A stretch of DNA of 64,000 bases from Nitrospirillum viridazoti CBAmc (lineage in GTDB: Bacteria; Pseudomonadota; Alphaproteobacteria; Azospirillales; Azospirillaceae). The notes below the pieces were generated by a model that saw nothing but the letters and a program-made list of their open reading frames with translations, was not told the origin of the DNA and ran no database searches. The translations under genes and the position numbers were made by a program. This document shows positions 51,730-60,530 of this stretch, one piece after another (position 1 is the stretch's first letter; each line of letters opens with the position of its first letter). The DNA is taken from positions 1,466,001 through 1,530,000 of the forward strand of contig NZ_CP022112.1 of assembly GCF_000730165.1 (NCBI RefSeq). Reading direction: 5' to 3'.

Positions 51730-52948
51730 AATCGCTTGAAGGGGGTTATGCGGACTGTGTGATGACGGCGTGAAGGTATTGGGTATCCCATGCGGCGGAT
51801 TTTCTTCGGACTTTGAGGCTGTGCTTATCCTTTGCGCCGCGCAGGAGGTTCAAGGCCATGTGTCGGATGGTTGCCATGTTGTGGGGGCCGTTGCCGGATC
51901 TGAGACGGCTCAAGTCTTCATGGAAGACGACATCGAGGACCCAGTGGAGCCGGTTTTCGATATGCCAGTGGGCTCGGACGGCATGAGCGAAGAGGCGCGT
52001 GTCGAGTTTTTGAGATGACAGGTAGTATCGGCGTTCCCGGCTGGTTTTGCCGTCACGCTCGATCTCGGCTTCGACCATGGCGATGGCCTTGAGGCCGGGG
52101 AAGCGGGGCTCGCCGGGGAAGCGGCGGTCTGTGGTAAGCCAGTCAACTTCGTGGCTGACGACATGGCGGCGCACCTCGATGCGGCCGTGCTCGCCATCGG
52201 TCGTGTCGAACGTGTCGGCGGCAGGCAGATCGTCGAAGTGGCGGATGACCTCGCTGTGCAGGTTGGGCCAGTTCTCTTTGATGGCCAGCAGGTAATCGGC
52301 GCCTTTATCGAGAATCTTCTGGGCGATCTTGGTCTGGCAGCCCATCGCATCGATGGTGACGAGCGCCCCGGTCAACGCCAAGCGGTCGAGCAGCAACGGA
52401 ATGGCCGTAATCTCATTCGACTTGGCCTCGCAAGCTTGCTGGCCCAGCACCAAGCGCTGCCGGCTGGCCCAGGCTGAAACGAGATGCAGCGGATTGCGAT
52501 CCTTCGCCCGGTCATGCGTCCGCCGCGAGGTCTTACCGTCGATCGCGACGATGTCGGGCTCGGCCTCGCGCAGCCCCTCGACCCAGTCGCCGAAGCATCG
52601 CGCAAAAAGATCGCCGTCGAGCGCGTTGAGGATGTCGTTCAGCGTATCGTGGCTCGGAATCCCGCCCGCATAGGGCAAAAACCGCCGCAGGAAATCCCGG
52701 TTCATCGTGCCCCAGCGCCGAATCTCGACGAAATCCTCAGCCCCCGCGATCGTTGCGCAGAGCACCACAAGCAGAATCTCCGGCAGTGGATAAATGACCT
52801 TCCAGGATTGCCGCGGATCGCTGAGCGCCGCAAAATGGTCGAGAAGCGAACCGGCCATCGAGAACTCCAGATCAATGGAGCCTCCTACGAATCACAGATC
52901 GCCACCGCTCCGAAAGCCCCGTCTTGTCAAGACCCGCTTCAAGCGATT
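51730..52948 (-). mobile_element. ISAs1-family insertion sequence with 22-bp flanking near-repeats
   Basis: 1219 bp. Terminal repeats read AATCGCTTGAAG[G/C]GGGT from both outer ends (51730 rightward, 52948 leftward), 16 of 17 identical. One transposase gene fills the interior. Immediately outside the ends, GCC[A/G]TGGCCCGGATAGC[A/C]GGGG occurs at 51708-51729 and 52949-52970, differing at two bases. The family usually makes 8-10 bp duplications, so this longer repeat is odd. The element separates wzm from the divergent epimerase gene. Confidence 0.8.
51746..52858 (-). CDS. ISAs1-family transposase
   Basis: 370 residues, typical ISAs1 length, with no frameshift. The N-terminus MAGSLLDHFAALSDPRQSWKVIYPLPEILLVVLCATIAGAEDFVEIRRWG and IPSHDTLNDIL are family hallmarks. 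The DDE residues lie in PDIVAIDGKTSRR, LVTIDAMGCQTKIA and the C-terminal HWHIENRLHWVLDVVFHEDLSRLRSGNGPHNMATIRHMALNLLR (Glu in the IENRLHW motif). It is intact, so this copy could be active. The fit to terminal repeats is good. Confidence 0.93.
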   Translation of the reverse strand: MAGSLLDHFAALSDPRQSWKVIYPLPEILLVVLCATIAGAEDFVEIRRWGTMNRDFLRRFLPYAGGIPSHDTLNDILNALDGDLFARCFGDWVEGLREAEPDIVAIDGKTSRRTHDRAKDRNPLHLVSAWASRQRLVLGQQACEAKSNEITAIPLLLDRLALTGALVTIDAMGCQTKIAQKILDKGADYLLAIKENWPNLHSEVIRHFDDLPAADTFDTTDGEHGRIEVRRHVVSHEVDWLTTDRRFPGEPRFPGLKAIAMVEAEIERDGKTSRERRYYLSSQKLDTRLFAHAVRAHWHIENRLHWVLDVVFHEDLSRLRSGNGPHNMATIRHMALNLLRGAKDKHSLKVRRKSAAWDTQYLHAVITQSA

Positions 52949-53035
52949 GCCGTGGCCCGGATAGCCGGGGTGATTGCGCTGGCGGGGACAGCCCAGTATG
53001 GTGGCGGCCCGCAGTATCAACCGAAGACAACGCCA

Positions 53036-54004
53036 ATGGTAATGTTCGTAACGGGAGCCGCAGGGTTCATCGGCAGCCATCTTGTCGACCGCCTGCTAGC
53101 CCAAGGTCATCGCGTCATCGGCGTGGACAACATGATTCGCGGCACCCGAGCCAATATCGCCACCGCCCTGGCCAATCCCTCCTTCCGGTTTCTGGAAGTG
53201 GACATGGCCAACCCCCAGTCCATCCGGACCGTCCTTTATCCTGTGTTCGAGAGCCTGGCGGAGCCTGTGCACACGGTCTGGCATCTGGCCGCCAATTCCG
53301 ACGTGGCGGCCGGCGTGGCGGATCCCGGCATTGACCTGAAGGACACGTTCCAGACCACGTACGAAACCGTGGCGCTGATGCGTGCCTTCGACATGAAGGA
53401 GCTGGCGTTCGCGTCCACCTCGGCGGTATATGGCAACCATCCCGAGCAGTTGGTGGAAACCCTGGGGCCGCTGCTGCCCATCTCCTCCTATGGCGCCATG
53501 AAGCTGGCAAGCGAGGCGCATATCAGCGCGGCGGCGGAATCCCACATATCTCAGACCTGGCTCTTCCGCTTCCCCAACGTGGTCGGCAGCCGAGGCACCC
53601 ACGGGATCATCTATGATCTGCTGGGTAAGTTGCTGAAGAACCGGGAAGAGCTGGAAGTGCTGGGCGACGGTTCTCAAAAAAAGCCTTACCTACATGTCAG
53701 CGATCTGATCGACGCCATGCTATTCATCCGCGGCAACGCCACGGAAAAGCGCGCCCTTTACAATATCGGGCCAGAAGACGACGGCGTCACCGTCGCGTCC
53801 ATCGCGCAGGCGGTGCTCGACGCTTCCAAGACCGGCGCCCGCCTGCGCTATACCGGCGGCAACCGCGGCTGGGTGGGCGACGTTCCTCGCTTCTATTATT
53901 CCGTCGAAAAGCTGGCCAAGTTGGGTTGGCGGCCCAGCGGTTCCTCCGCGCAAGCGGTGAGCCGCGCGGTGGCGGAACTGGTGGTCGAAAGGGGATTGAT
54001 TTGA
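53036..54004 (+). CDS. NAD-dependent nucleotide-sugar epimerase/dehydratase
   Basis: 322 residues, extended SDR fold. Visible: FVTGAAGFIGSHLVDRLLAQGHRVIGVDNM (GxxGxxG), HLAANSDVAAG, then FASTSAVYG and the catalytic YGAMKLASE (Tyr-x-x-x-Lys), RFPNVVGSRGTHG and KPYLHVSDLIDAM. It resembles UDP-glucose/heptose 4-epimerases or GDP-sugar 4,6-dehydratases; the substrate is unclear. It is the first gene of the heptose segment and overlaps the next start (TTGA). ATG 53042 is a near alternative. Confidence 0.87.
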   Translation: MVMFVTGAAGFIGSHLVDRLLAQGHRVIGVDNMIRGTRANIATALANPSFRFLEVDMANPQSIRTVLYPVFESLAEPVHTVWHLAANSDVAAGVADPGIDLKDTFQTTYETVALMRAFDMKELAFASTSAVYGNHPEQLVETLGPLLPISSYGAMKLASEAHISAAAESHISQTWLFRFPNVVGSRGTHGIIYDLLGKLLKNREELEVLGDGSQKKPYLHVSDLIDAMLFIRGNATEKRALYNIGPEDDGVTVASIAQAVLDASKTGARLRYTGGNRGWVGDVPRFYYSVEKLAKLGWRPSGSSAQAVSRAVAELVVERGLI

Positions 54005-55899
54005 TCCAGGCGGTCATTCTTGCCGGTGGCGGCGGCACACGGCTGAAGTCCGTCACGGGCGACCTACCCAAACCGCTGGTGGATGTGTGCGGCACGCCGC
54101 TTCTGGGCCGGCAGCTGGAAATGATTGCGCAATCGAGTATCCGCGACGTGCTGGTGTTGACCGGCTATGGCGCTGGCGCCATAGCCGACTATTGCCAGGA
54201 CGGCGCCAAGTGGGGGCTGAACCTGCGTACCGTGGCGGAGCCCCAGGCCCGCGGCACCGCCGGTGCGGTGCTGGACGCGCGTAACTTACTGGCGCCGACC
54301 TTCGTGGTCTTTTATGGTGACACCGTGCTGGACGTGGACGTGGACCGGCTGCTGGCCCATCACCGCCAGCATGGCGCCGACGCCACTCTATTCCTGCATC
54401 CCAACGATCACCCTTATGATTCCGACCTCGTTGATCTGGATGCGGACGGTAGGGTGCGCCGCTTCCTTCCCTACCCCCATCCCGAGGGGATGGACTATCA
54501 CAATATCGTCAACGCCGGCCTCTACGTGCTGGAGCGGGACGCGGTGCTCGCGACCGGCGGGTTGCCGGACAAGCCGGATTTCGGCAAGCACGTGTTCAGT
54601 CGCATGCTGGCCGAAGGTCGCACCTTGCAGGGCTATGTCAGCCCCGAATACATCAAGGACGCGGGTACGCCGGACCGCATCGCCAAGGTCAGGACGGATA
54701 TCGAGAAGGGCCGGGTGGCCCGCATGTCCCTGCGCCATCCCGTGCCGGCCGTGTTCCTGGACCGGGACGGCGTCCTCAACGTGGAGAAGGGCCGCATCGC
54801 CCGGCCTGAGGATCTGGAATTGACGCCCGGCGCGGCCCCCGCCTTGGCGCGCCTCAACCGCGCGGACTATCGCACGGTAGTAGTCACCAACCAGGCCATC
54901 GTCGCGCGCGGCGACTGCACGCTGGAGGAACTGGACGCCATTCATGCCCGGCTGGAAACGCTGCTGGGCGCGGAGCGGGCCTTTTTCGACCGGCTGTATT
55001 TCTGTCCGCATCATCCGGACAAGGGCTTCCCCAAAGAGGTCGCGGCGCTGAAGATCGTATGTGATTGCAGGAAGCCCGCCCCGGGCATGGTCCATTCAGC
55101 CGCGCGCGACCTGAACATTGACGTCGCCCGTTCCTGGATGATCGGCGACAGTTCCAGCGACATGGGGCTGGCCCGGGCGTGCGGCATGGGCGGCATCCTG
55201 GTCCGCAGCGGCCACGGCGGCAACGACGGCAAGAGCACAGCCCTGCCCCACCTGGTGGTCGACGACTTGGCGGCGGCCGTCCGCTTCATCCTAGACGCAT
55301 GGCCGAAGCTGGAAGCGCGGCTGGATGGCCTGGCCGCGGACCTGCGGTCCGGCGACGTGGCGCTGATCGGCGGCAGCGCCCGGTCGGGCAAGAGCGTGCT
55401 GGCCCAGTGCCTGGCCCTCCACCTGGCTCGGCAGGGACGGCGCGCCGTGGTACTCGGCCTGGACAGCTGGCTGAAATCCCACGACCAGCGGGATGATGGC
55501 GTGCTGGGCCGGTACGACCTGCCGGCGGCGGATCGGGCCCTGACGACCCTGCTGGCCCGCGGCCCGGCCGTGACGCCGCCGCGCTATGACACCGCGACGC
55601 GTCTCAGCCATGACGGCACGGAGGCCATCAGCCTGGTGGCGGACGATATTCTCATCATCGAAGGCGTGCCGGCCCTGACTCAGGCCGCCTGGCTAGCCAA
55701 GGCCCGGAAGCGCTGGTTCGTTGCCGCGGACGAAGATGGGCGCAAGCGTCGCTTCTTCCAGGAGTACCGGCGCCGGGGTTGGTCCGATGACCTGATCGAG
55801 GCAACATATCAATCGCGTATGCAGGATGAGCTTCCCGTGATCCTGGCTAGCAAGGACCAGGCCGAACAAATTATTAGCCTTGACGGAATTTTAGAATGA
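54001..55899 (+). CDS. Trifunctional fusion: heptose-1-P guanylyltransferase / HAD phosphatase / P-loop kinase-like
   Basis: 632 residues with three domains. Residues 1-240: sugar nucleotidyltransferase (VILAGGGGTRLKSVTGDLPKPL, FVVFYGDTVLDVD, then DYHNIVNAGLYV), HddC-like. Residues 250-430: GmhB-type HAD phosphatase, with FLDRDGVLN (Asp254, Asp256), the zinc-site FCPHHPDKG...CDCRKPAPGM and IGDSSSDMGLA. Residues 450-632: a P-loop domain with GGSARSGKS (457-465), LGLDSWLKSHDQRDDG and ILIIEGVPAL, resembling uridine-kinase/phosphoribulokinase-type enzymes. TTG 54001 has AAAGGGG 6 nt upstream and overlaps the epimerase stop. It would catalyse the last two steps to GDP-D-glycero-D-manno-heptose; the third activity is unknown. 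Confidence 0.88.
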   Translation: MIQAVILAGGGGTRLKSVTGDLPKPLVDVCGTPLLGRQLEMIAQSSIRDVLVLTGYGAGAIADYCQDGAKWGLNLRTVAEPQARGTAGAVLDARNLLAPTFVVFYGDTVLDVDVDRLLAHHRQHGADATLFLHPNDHPYDSDLVDLDADGRVRRFLPYPHPEGMDYHNIVNAGLYVLERDAVLATGGLPDKPDFGKHVFSRMLAEGRTLQGYVSPEYIKDAGTPDRIAKVRTDIEKGRVARMSLRHPVPAVFLDRDGVLNVEKGRIARPEDLELTPGAAPALARLNRADYRTVVVTNQAIVARGDCTLEELDAIHARLETLLGAERAFFDRLYFCPHHPDKGFPKEVAALKIVCDCRKPAPGMVHSAARDLNIDVARSWMIGDSSSDMGLARACGMGGILVRSGHGGNDGKSTALPHLVVDDLAAAVRFILDAWPKLEARLDGLAADLRSGDVALIGGSARSGKSVLAQCLALHLARQGRRAVVLGLDSWLKSHDQRDDGVLGRYDLPAADRALTTLLARGPAVTPPRYDTATRLSHDGTEAISLVADDILIIEGVPALTQAAWLAKARKRWFVAADEDGRKRRFFQEYRRRGWSDDLIEATYQSRMQDELPVILASKDQAEQIISLDGILE

Positions 55900-56879
55900 T
55901 CATTACCAAGACCCCGTTGCGCCTGAGCTTTGTTGGTGGGGGCAGTGACATTCGGGAATACTATAAGGAAAATGGCGGCGCGGTGCTGAGCACCAGCATC
56001 GACAAATTCATCTATATCACCGTCAACAAGCGCTTCGATCACACGCTGCGCATCAGCTACGCCAAGACCGAAGAAGTTGACCATGTCGACCAGATTGAGC
56101 ACCGCATCGTCCGGACGGTGCTGCAGAAGCTGGATGTGGATGGCGGCCTGGAAATTACCTCCATCGCCGACGTGCCCTCCAGGGGCAGCGGACTTGGATC
56201 GTCCAGCAGCTTCACGGTTGGCCTGTTGCACGCCGTGCACGCCTTCAAAGGCGAATACCGTTCCAAGAACGACTTGGCGGCCGAGGCGTGCGAGGTCGAG
56301 ATCGAAATCCTTGGCGAACCCATCGGCAAGCAGGATCAGTACGGCGGCGCCATGGGCGGATTGAACATCATTCGCTTCAACCCCGATGAGACGGTGGATG
56401 TGGAGCCCGTCATCATGCCGCCGGGCTCGCTGCAGCGGACGGAAGAGTCCATGCTGATGTTTTACACCGGCATCACGCGGTCGGCGTCGGCTCTGCTGGA
56501 AAAGCAGACTGCCACGATGCGCTCCGACCAGGACAAGCGCCGCACCATGGACCGCATGGTGGGCTACGTCGATGTGCTGGCACGGGAGCTCAACAGTGGC
56601 AATGTCGACGCCCTGGGCGAAATCCTTCACGAGAACTGGCTGCTGAAGAAAAGCCTGAGCGAAGGCATTTCCAACCCGCTGATCGACGACAGCTATGAGG
56701 CGGCACGCAAGGCCGGTGCCCTGGGTGGCAAGCTTCTAGGGGCCGGCGGCGGTGGCTTCATGGTCTTCTATGCCCCCCGTGAACGCCACTCCGAAGTCAT
56801 CAAGGCGTTGTCCCACCTGCGCCCCATTGATCTCGCCTTTGATCGGCGTGGCAGCAGTGTAATCTTCTATCACAACTGA
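55896..56879 (+). CDS. hddA: D-glycero-alpha-D-manno-heptose-7-phosphate kinase HddA
   Basis: 327 residues of the GHMP kinase superfamily. Visible: TPLRLSFVGGGSDIREYYKENGGAVLSTSIDKFIYITVN (start), the ATP-binding PSRGSGLGSSSSFTVGLLHA (94-113), EILGEPIGKQDQYGGAMGG and the C-terminal GALGGKLLGAGGGGFMVFYAP. HddA puts the 1-phosphate on heptose-7-phosphate to make the 1,7-bisphosphate, the substrate for the HAD domain of the preceding protein. ATG overlaps the previous stop as ATGA, so the two are coupled. Confidence 0.93.
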   Translation: MIITKTPLRLSFVGGGSDIREYYKENGGAVLSTSIDKFIYITVNKRFDHTLRISYAKTEEVDHVDQIEHRIVRTVLQKLDVDGGLEITSIADVPSRGSGLGSSSSFTVGLLHAVHAFKGEYRSKNDLAAEACEVEIEILGEPIGKQDQYGGAMGGLNIIRFNPDETVDVEPVIMPPGSLQRTEESMLMFYTGITRSASALLEKQTATMRSDQDKRRTMDRMVGYVDVLARELNSGNVDALGEILHENWLLKKSLSEGISNPLIDDSYEAARKAGALGGKLLGAGGGGFMVFYAPRERHSEVIKALSHLRPIDLAFDRRGSSVIFYHN

Positions 56880-56908
56880 TATAGACAACGTGTGCGGCCT
56901 CGGCCTAC

Positions 56909-56936
56909 CTGGCACCTGAAACTGCCAGCCCTTTTT
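56909..56936 (+). terminator. Intrinsic terminator after hddA
   Basis: CTGGCA-CCTGAAAC-TGCCAG stem followed by CCCTTTTT. A larger pairing CCTCGGC/GCCGAGG encloses it. It lies 30 bp after the hddA stop, so the glycosyltransferase gene at 56977 may have its own promoter or depend on readthrough. Confidence 0.65.
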
Positions 56937-56976
56937 GATGGGCCGCCGAGGTTAGCGATAGGAAGGGTTATTAACC

Positions 56977-58215
56977 ATGTGTCCCGATGTGTTCGACCGG
57001 TCGAAGCCTATTACTGAGACCCAGTTGCTCGTCCCTGAGAACGACGCTACCGACCCTATCCTGTCCATCGTCATTCCGGCCTTAAACGAGGAAATATCGA
57101 TCAGCCAGTTCATCGACTGGTGCCATGAGGGGATCCAGGCGGCGGGCATCGCCGCCGAGATCATCATCATCGACAGTTCCAACGACCGGACACCGGACAT
57201 CGCCCTGGCCAAGGGCGCCCGCGTCATCCGCACGCCGAAGCGGGGGCTGGGGCAGGCTTACATCGATTCCCTTCCTTTCATTCGTGGCAAGTGGCTGCTG
57301 CTGGGTGATGCGGACTGCACTTACGATTTCCGTAAGATCACGCCCTTCATCGAAAAGTTCCAGGAAGGGTACGAGTACATCATGGGTTCCCGCGTGAAAG
57401 GTTCGGTTGAACCCGGATCGCGCCCGCCCCTGCATCAGTATTTCGGCGCGCCGGTCACCAACTGGGCGCTGAACATGATCCACGGCACCCATTTCAGCGA
57501 CATCCACTGTGGTATGCGTGGCATCACGCTGGACGCCTTCCGGCGCATGCACCTGCAGTCTAAGGGCTGGAGCTATGCGCCCGAAATGGTGTTGAAGTCC
57601 GTGCTGCTGGAACTGAAGACCACTGAAGTCCCCATCCATTTCCTGAAGGAACCTGAGGGCCGCATCAGTCACCTGGCGCAGCGCGGTGGCTGGGTTGAGC
57701 CGTGGAAGGCCGGCTGGGCCAGTTTGCAGGTGACCTTCACCTATGGCGCATCAGCTTTTCTGCTGTGGCCGGGCATTTTGCTCGCCTTGCCTGGCTTGTT
57801 GCTGATGCTGTTGACGGCCCTTGGCTCGCGTCAGGTGGGTAATGTGCAGCTTGATCTGCACTTCCTTTTCCTGGGCGTATCGACCTTCCTTATCGGATCG
57901 GCTTCGATGTACATGGGTATCTTGGCGAAGATGGTGAACGATCTGCACGGACGGCACATCGCCCGCTGGGCATCCGTGTTCACCTTCAATCGATCAGTGA
58001 AGGCAAGCGCCTTCACGATCATGGTCGGTCTGGTGCTGGATGTGCTGCTTGTCCACCGCTATGTGCAGAACGGCTATGTCCTGAGTTCGCAAGATGAACA
58101 GGTAAGCCATCTAGCCATCTTTGGGTTGGGAATGATCGCCATCGGCTGCCTGACGTTCGGCTTCACCCTCCTGGTCAACGCCCTAATCAAGCGGCTGCAA
58201 TACCGCCCCATATGA
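56977..58215 (+). CDS. GT2-family membrane glycosyltransferase (dolichyl-P-mannose-synthase-like)
   Basis: 412 residues. A cytoplasmic GT-A domain has LSIVIPALNEEISISQFIDW, IIIIDSSNDRTPDIA, LLLGDADCTYDF (DxD equivalent) and SDIHCGMRGITLDAFRRM. The C-terminal part (about 250-412) has four membrane segments (AFLLWPGILLALPGLLLMLLTAL; FLFLGVSTFLIGSASMYMGILAKM). Such proteins load a sugar on undecaprenyl phosphate for use by GtrA-type flippases or GT-C transferases, and both kinds are in this locus. No strong ribosome site is seen at 56977. Confidence 0.88.
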   Translation: MCPDVFDRSKPITETQLLVPENDATDPILSIVIPALNEEISISQFIDWCHEGIQAAGIAAEIIIIDSSNDRTPDIALAKGARVIRTPKRGLGQAYIDSLPFIRGKWLLLGDADCTYDFRKITPFIEKFQEGYEYIMGSRVKGSVEPGSRPPLHQYFGAPVTNWALNMIHGTHFSDIHCGMRGITLDAFRRMHLQSKGWSYAPEMVLKSVLLELKTTEVPIHFLKEPEGRISHLAQRGGWVEPWKAGWASLQVTFTYGASAFLLWPGILLALPGLLLMLLTALGSRQVGNVQLDLHFLFLGVSTFLIGSASMYMGILAKMVNDLHGRHIARWASVFTFNRSVKASAFTIMVGLVLDVLLVHRYVQNGYVLSSQDEQVSHLAIFGLGMIAIGCLTFGFTLLVNALIKRLQYRPI

Positions 58216-58696
58216 CCCCGCCACCAGATCCGCGCTGTCCACAAGAACCGATTGGTGGACAGCGTGGAGGCAAGAAACATGGCATGATCGCCGGCCCCTG
58301 GAGTCGGGGCATGGTCAATATCGGCGGGTGATGGCGGCGAGCCAAGCTGCCCGGATGGGCGTCTCGGAAGGATATCCCCACCAATACCGACACGTTGACG
58401 GACACGCTGGATTTCGGGCTGTCGCTTGGTCGGCGCCGATCCGTCAGTGGAGACGGCCGGGCCATTCATCGATCCGCTGTCCCGACGACAGGTAAGCTTG
58501 GGCGGGGGCCATTTTCCGCAGCGCCGCCCGTCCGAAGCGCTCAACCGCCTTGATCTTGCGCCACAAAACGATATCCTCCCGCCGCGCATACCTTAAGCTA
58601 TCCAACGCATCACAGGGATTATCGAAGCGCTTTTCCAGGCACAGGCTTCGTGAAATCTTCGAGAGAGGGATATTTACAGTGATTGTCGGGATACTT
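58216..58696. other. Non-coding region upstream of the GT-C-like gene
   Basis: 480 bp without a convincing gene. It holds the 58233-58264 hairpin and becomes AT-richer toward 58650. A minus-strand frame at 58187-58465 (92 codons) shows no family. A second open frame in the plus direction starting at 58550 runs into the next gene but its first 49 codons look non-coding. No RNA gene seen. Confidence 0.5.
58233..58264 (+). terminator. Hairpin after the GT2 gene
   Basis: CGCTGTCCAC and GTGGACAGCG pair over 10 bp around a 12-bp loop, 17 bp past the GT2 stop. There is no U-run, so it is a candidate rather than a proven terminator. Confidence 0.5.
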
Positions 58697-60433
58697 ATGC
58701 CACCTGCCAGCTCCAAGAATTTTCTTAAGAGCATACTTAAGCCAATTTATTTCATTATACTTTTATATTTTGCAAAAATTGCCCTTATCGCCCCTTTTGA
58801 AATCACGACCGAATACACCGACGCCGTGGTCTATGCCCAAGGAGGACTCAAGTTCTTTTGGTCATTTGATCATTTTGATCGTTATTTAGCCTGCCGACAG
58901 CCTGTTTATTATCTGTTTGTATATTTTAATTCGTTCACCGGCATACCATTGCGGCTGAGCGTGGAATTCCTATTCCTGCTCGGCTGTTACGCGATGTACG
59001 TCGGCATGGGCCGACTGGGCGTTAAGCCCTTTTTCGCCGTTCTGGCGTTCGCGCTTGGCGCCTTTTTCCCGGGTACTTTTGGCGGCTTTGATCGGCTTAT
59101 GTCCGACACGCTCTATACCCTGCTCATGACCCTCGGGTGTGGCCTCGGTCTTATCCTCGTAGCCACCGTCCGGCATTTGGAGCAGACCGGAACCCTCACG
59201 CTCAAGCGGATCCTGGCATCCCCTGTCAGCTGGGGTTTTGGCGTGGTCATGGCCCTAGCCTATAATACCCGGCCCGAACATGTTTACGTAGCTGTGGCGG
59301 TGCTGGGCATCGGCCTCATTGCGGCCTGGCAAATGGCCCAGACCAAACTGCGCTTCGCCGCGATTCTGGGCCTCACGGTAATGGCACCGCTCATCAGCAT
59401 CTTCACGGTGACCTCGGCCATCAAACTGGCCAACTATACGGTCTACGGCTACTATTTGACATTCGATCTGGAATCGCCGGGATATGAAGCGATCCAGCGG
59501 TCGATCCTGCGGATCCGCAGTGAACAGGCCATCCCCTATGCCCCCTTCATGAAGGACGCTCGGGAAAAGGCCTACGCCGCCAGTCCTTGCTTCAAGCAAT
59601 TCGAGCCGGGTCTGGAGGGTAGGGCCCTGCGCGATCTGGAACCCTCCGCTTATGCCGATACGCAGGTGAAGGGGCATTTTGGCACATGGTTGAACTGGGC
59701 TATCATGTCCGCCATCGGCTCCGTCCGGGAGGAACAAGCCCGTGCCGCTGGCAAGACGGGCCCGGTGCTGGACGACTACGCGGATATGGAGCAAATCTAT
59801 CTCCAGTGCAGTGCGGAAATCGACAAGGCGCTGGAGGACGGCCGGCTGCCCTCGCGCCCCAGCTTTTACCCTTTCTACCGTGGCTTTTGGGCCGGCATCC
59901 CACAAGATGCCTGGAAGTTCTTCAAGGTCTATGTCGGTGACATGGCCCGCCCCACGGCTGTCCACCGCCACATCATCACCGATGAGACGGTTGCCGCCCA
60001 GGCCAAGCGGCCGGAAATTGAGGAGCTATTCAATCAGGCGGCCCTGCGTCGGACCTGGCTGCTAACGCCAAAGGGTGGTGGCCCCGATGCCCATCCGATC
60101 AATGATGGCATCGCTGCGATCTATACCGGCGTCGCGGCTCGGCTGACGACCTGGGGTACGCTGATTGGCATCGCCACCCTGATCCTGTTGCTCGGCCACC
60201 TGATCCGTAATCGGCGCCCCGCCGCTATATCTTATGCGCCGTTCCACATTGTTTTATTCTTGGGCGGAATGGTTCTCGCGCGGCTGATCCTGATGACGGC
60301 CGTCGCCGTCTTGGTTTTCGGCCACAACGACCACCGCTATGTGGAATCGGTGGGCCCTCTCTATCAGTTCTGTTTGCCTGTCTGGCTGCAGTTGTTCCAC
60401 AGCGCCATCATGGCTTGGCGGAAGCGCACCTAG
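58697..60433 (+). CDS. Polytopic membrane protein, GT-C-like glycosyltransferase candidate
   Basis: 578 residues with about ten membrane segments (YFIILLYFAKIALIA; LSVEFLFLLGCYAMYVGM; FFAVLAFALGAFFPG; VAVLGIGLIAAWQM; LIGIATLILLLGHLI; IVLFLGGMVLARLILMTAVAVLVF). An acidic first loop reads APFEITTEYTDAVVYAQGG, resembling the catalytic-Asp loop of GT-C enzymes. A large soluble segment spans residues 300-440. No named family is certain. ATG 58697 with CGGGA upstream was chosen; the frame opens at 58550. The first 300 bp are noticeably AT-rich. Confidence 0.6.
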   Translation: MPPASSKNFLKSILKPIYFIILLYFAKIALIAPFEITTEYTDAVVYAQGGLKFFWSFDHFDRYLACRQPVYYLFVYFNSFTGIPLRLSVEFLFLLGCYAMYVGMGRLGVKPFFAVLAFALGAFFPGTFGGFDRLMSDTLYTLLMTLGCGLGLILVATVRHLEQTGTLTLKRILASPVSWGFGVVMALAYNTRPEHVYVAVAVLGIGLIAAWQMAQTKLRFAAILGLTVMAPLISIFTVTSAIKLANYTVYGYYLTFDLESPGYEAIQRSILRIRSEQAIPYAPFMKDAREKAYAASPCFKQFEPGLEGRALRDLEPSAYADTQVKGHFGTWLNWAIMSAIGSVREEQARAAGKTGPVLDDYADMEQIYLQCSAEIDKALEDGRLPSRPSFYPFYRGFWAGIPQDAWKFFKVYVGDMARPTAVHRHIITDETVAAQAKRPEIEELFNQAALRRTWLLTPKGGGPDAHPINDGIAAIYTGVAARLTTWGTLIGIATLILLLGHLIRNRRPAAISYAPFHIVLFLGGMVLARLILMTAVAVLVFGHNDHRYVESVGPLYQFCLPVWLQLFHSAIMAWRKRT

Positions 60434-60530
60434 ACCGTTCCGCCATGGACAGAGCAAGCATACGGAACTGATCTTCCTCGAGCATCCAATAGATGGCATC
60501 ATTGACCCGCAAAATATGTTCAGGTGAAGA

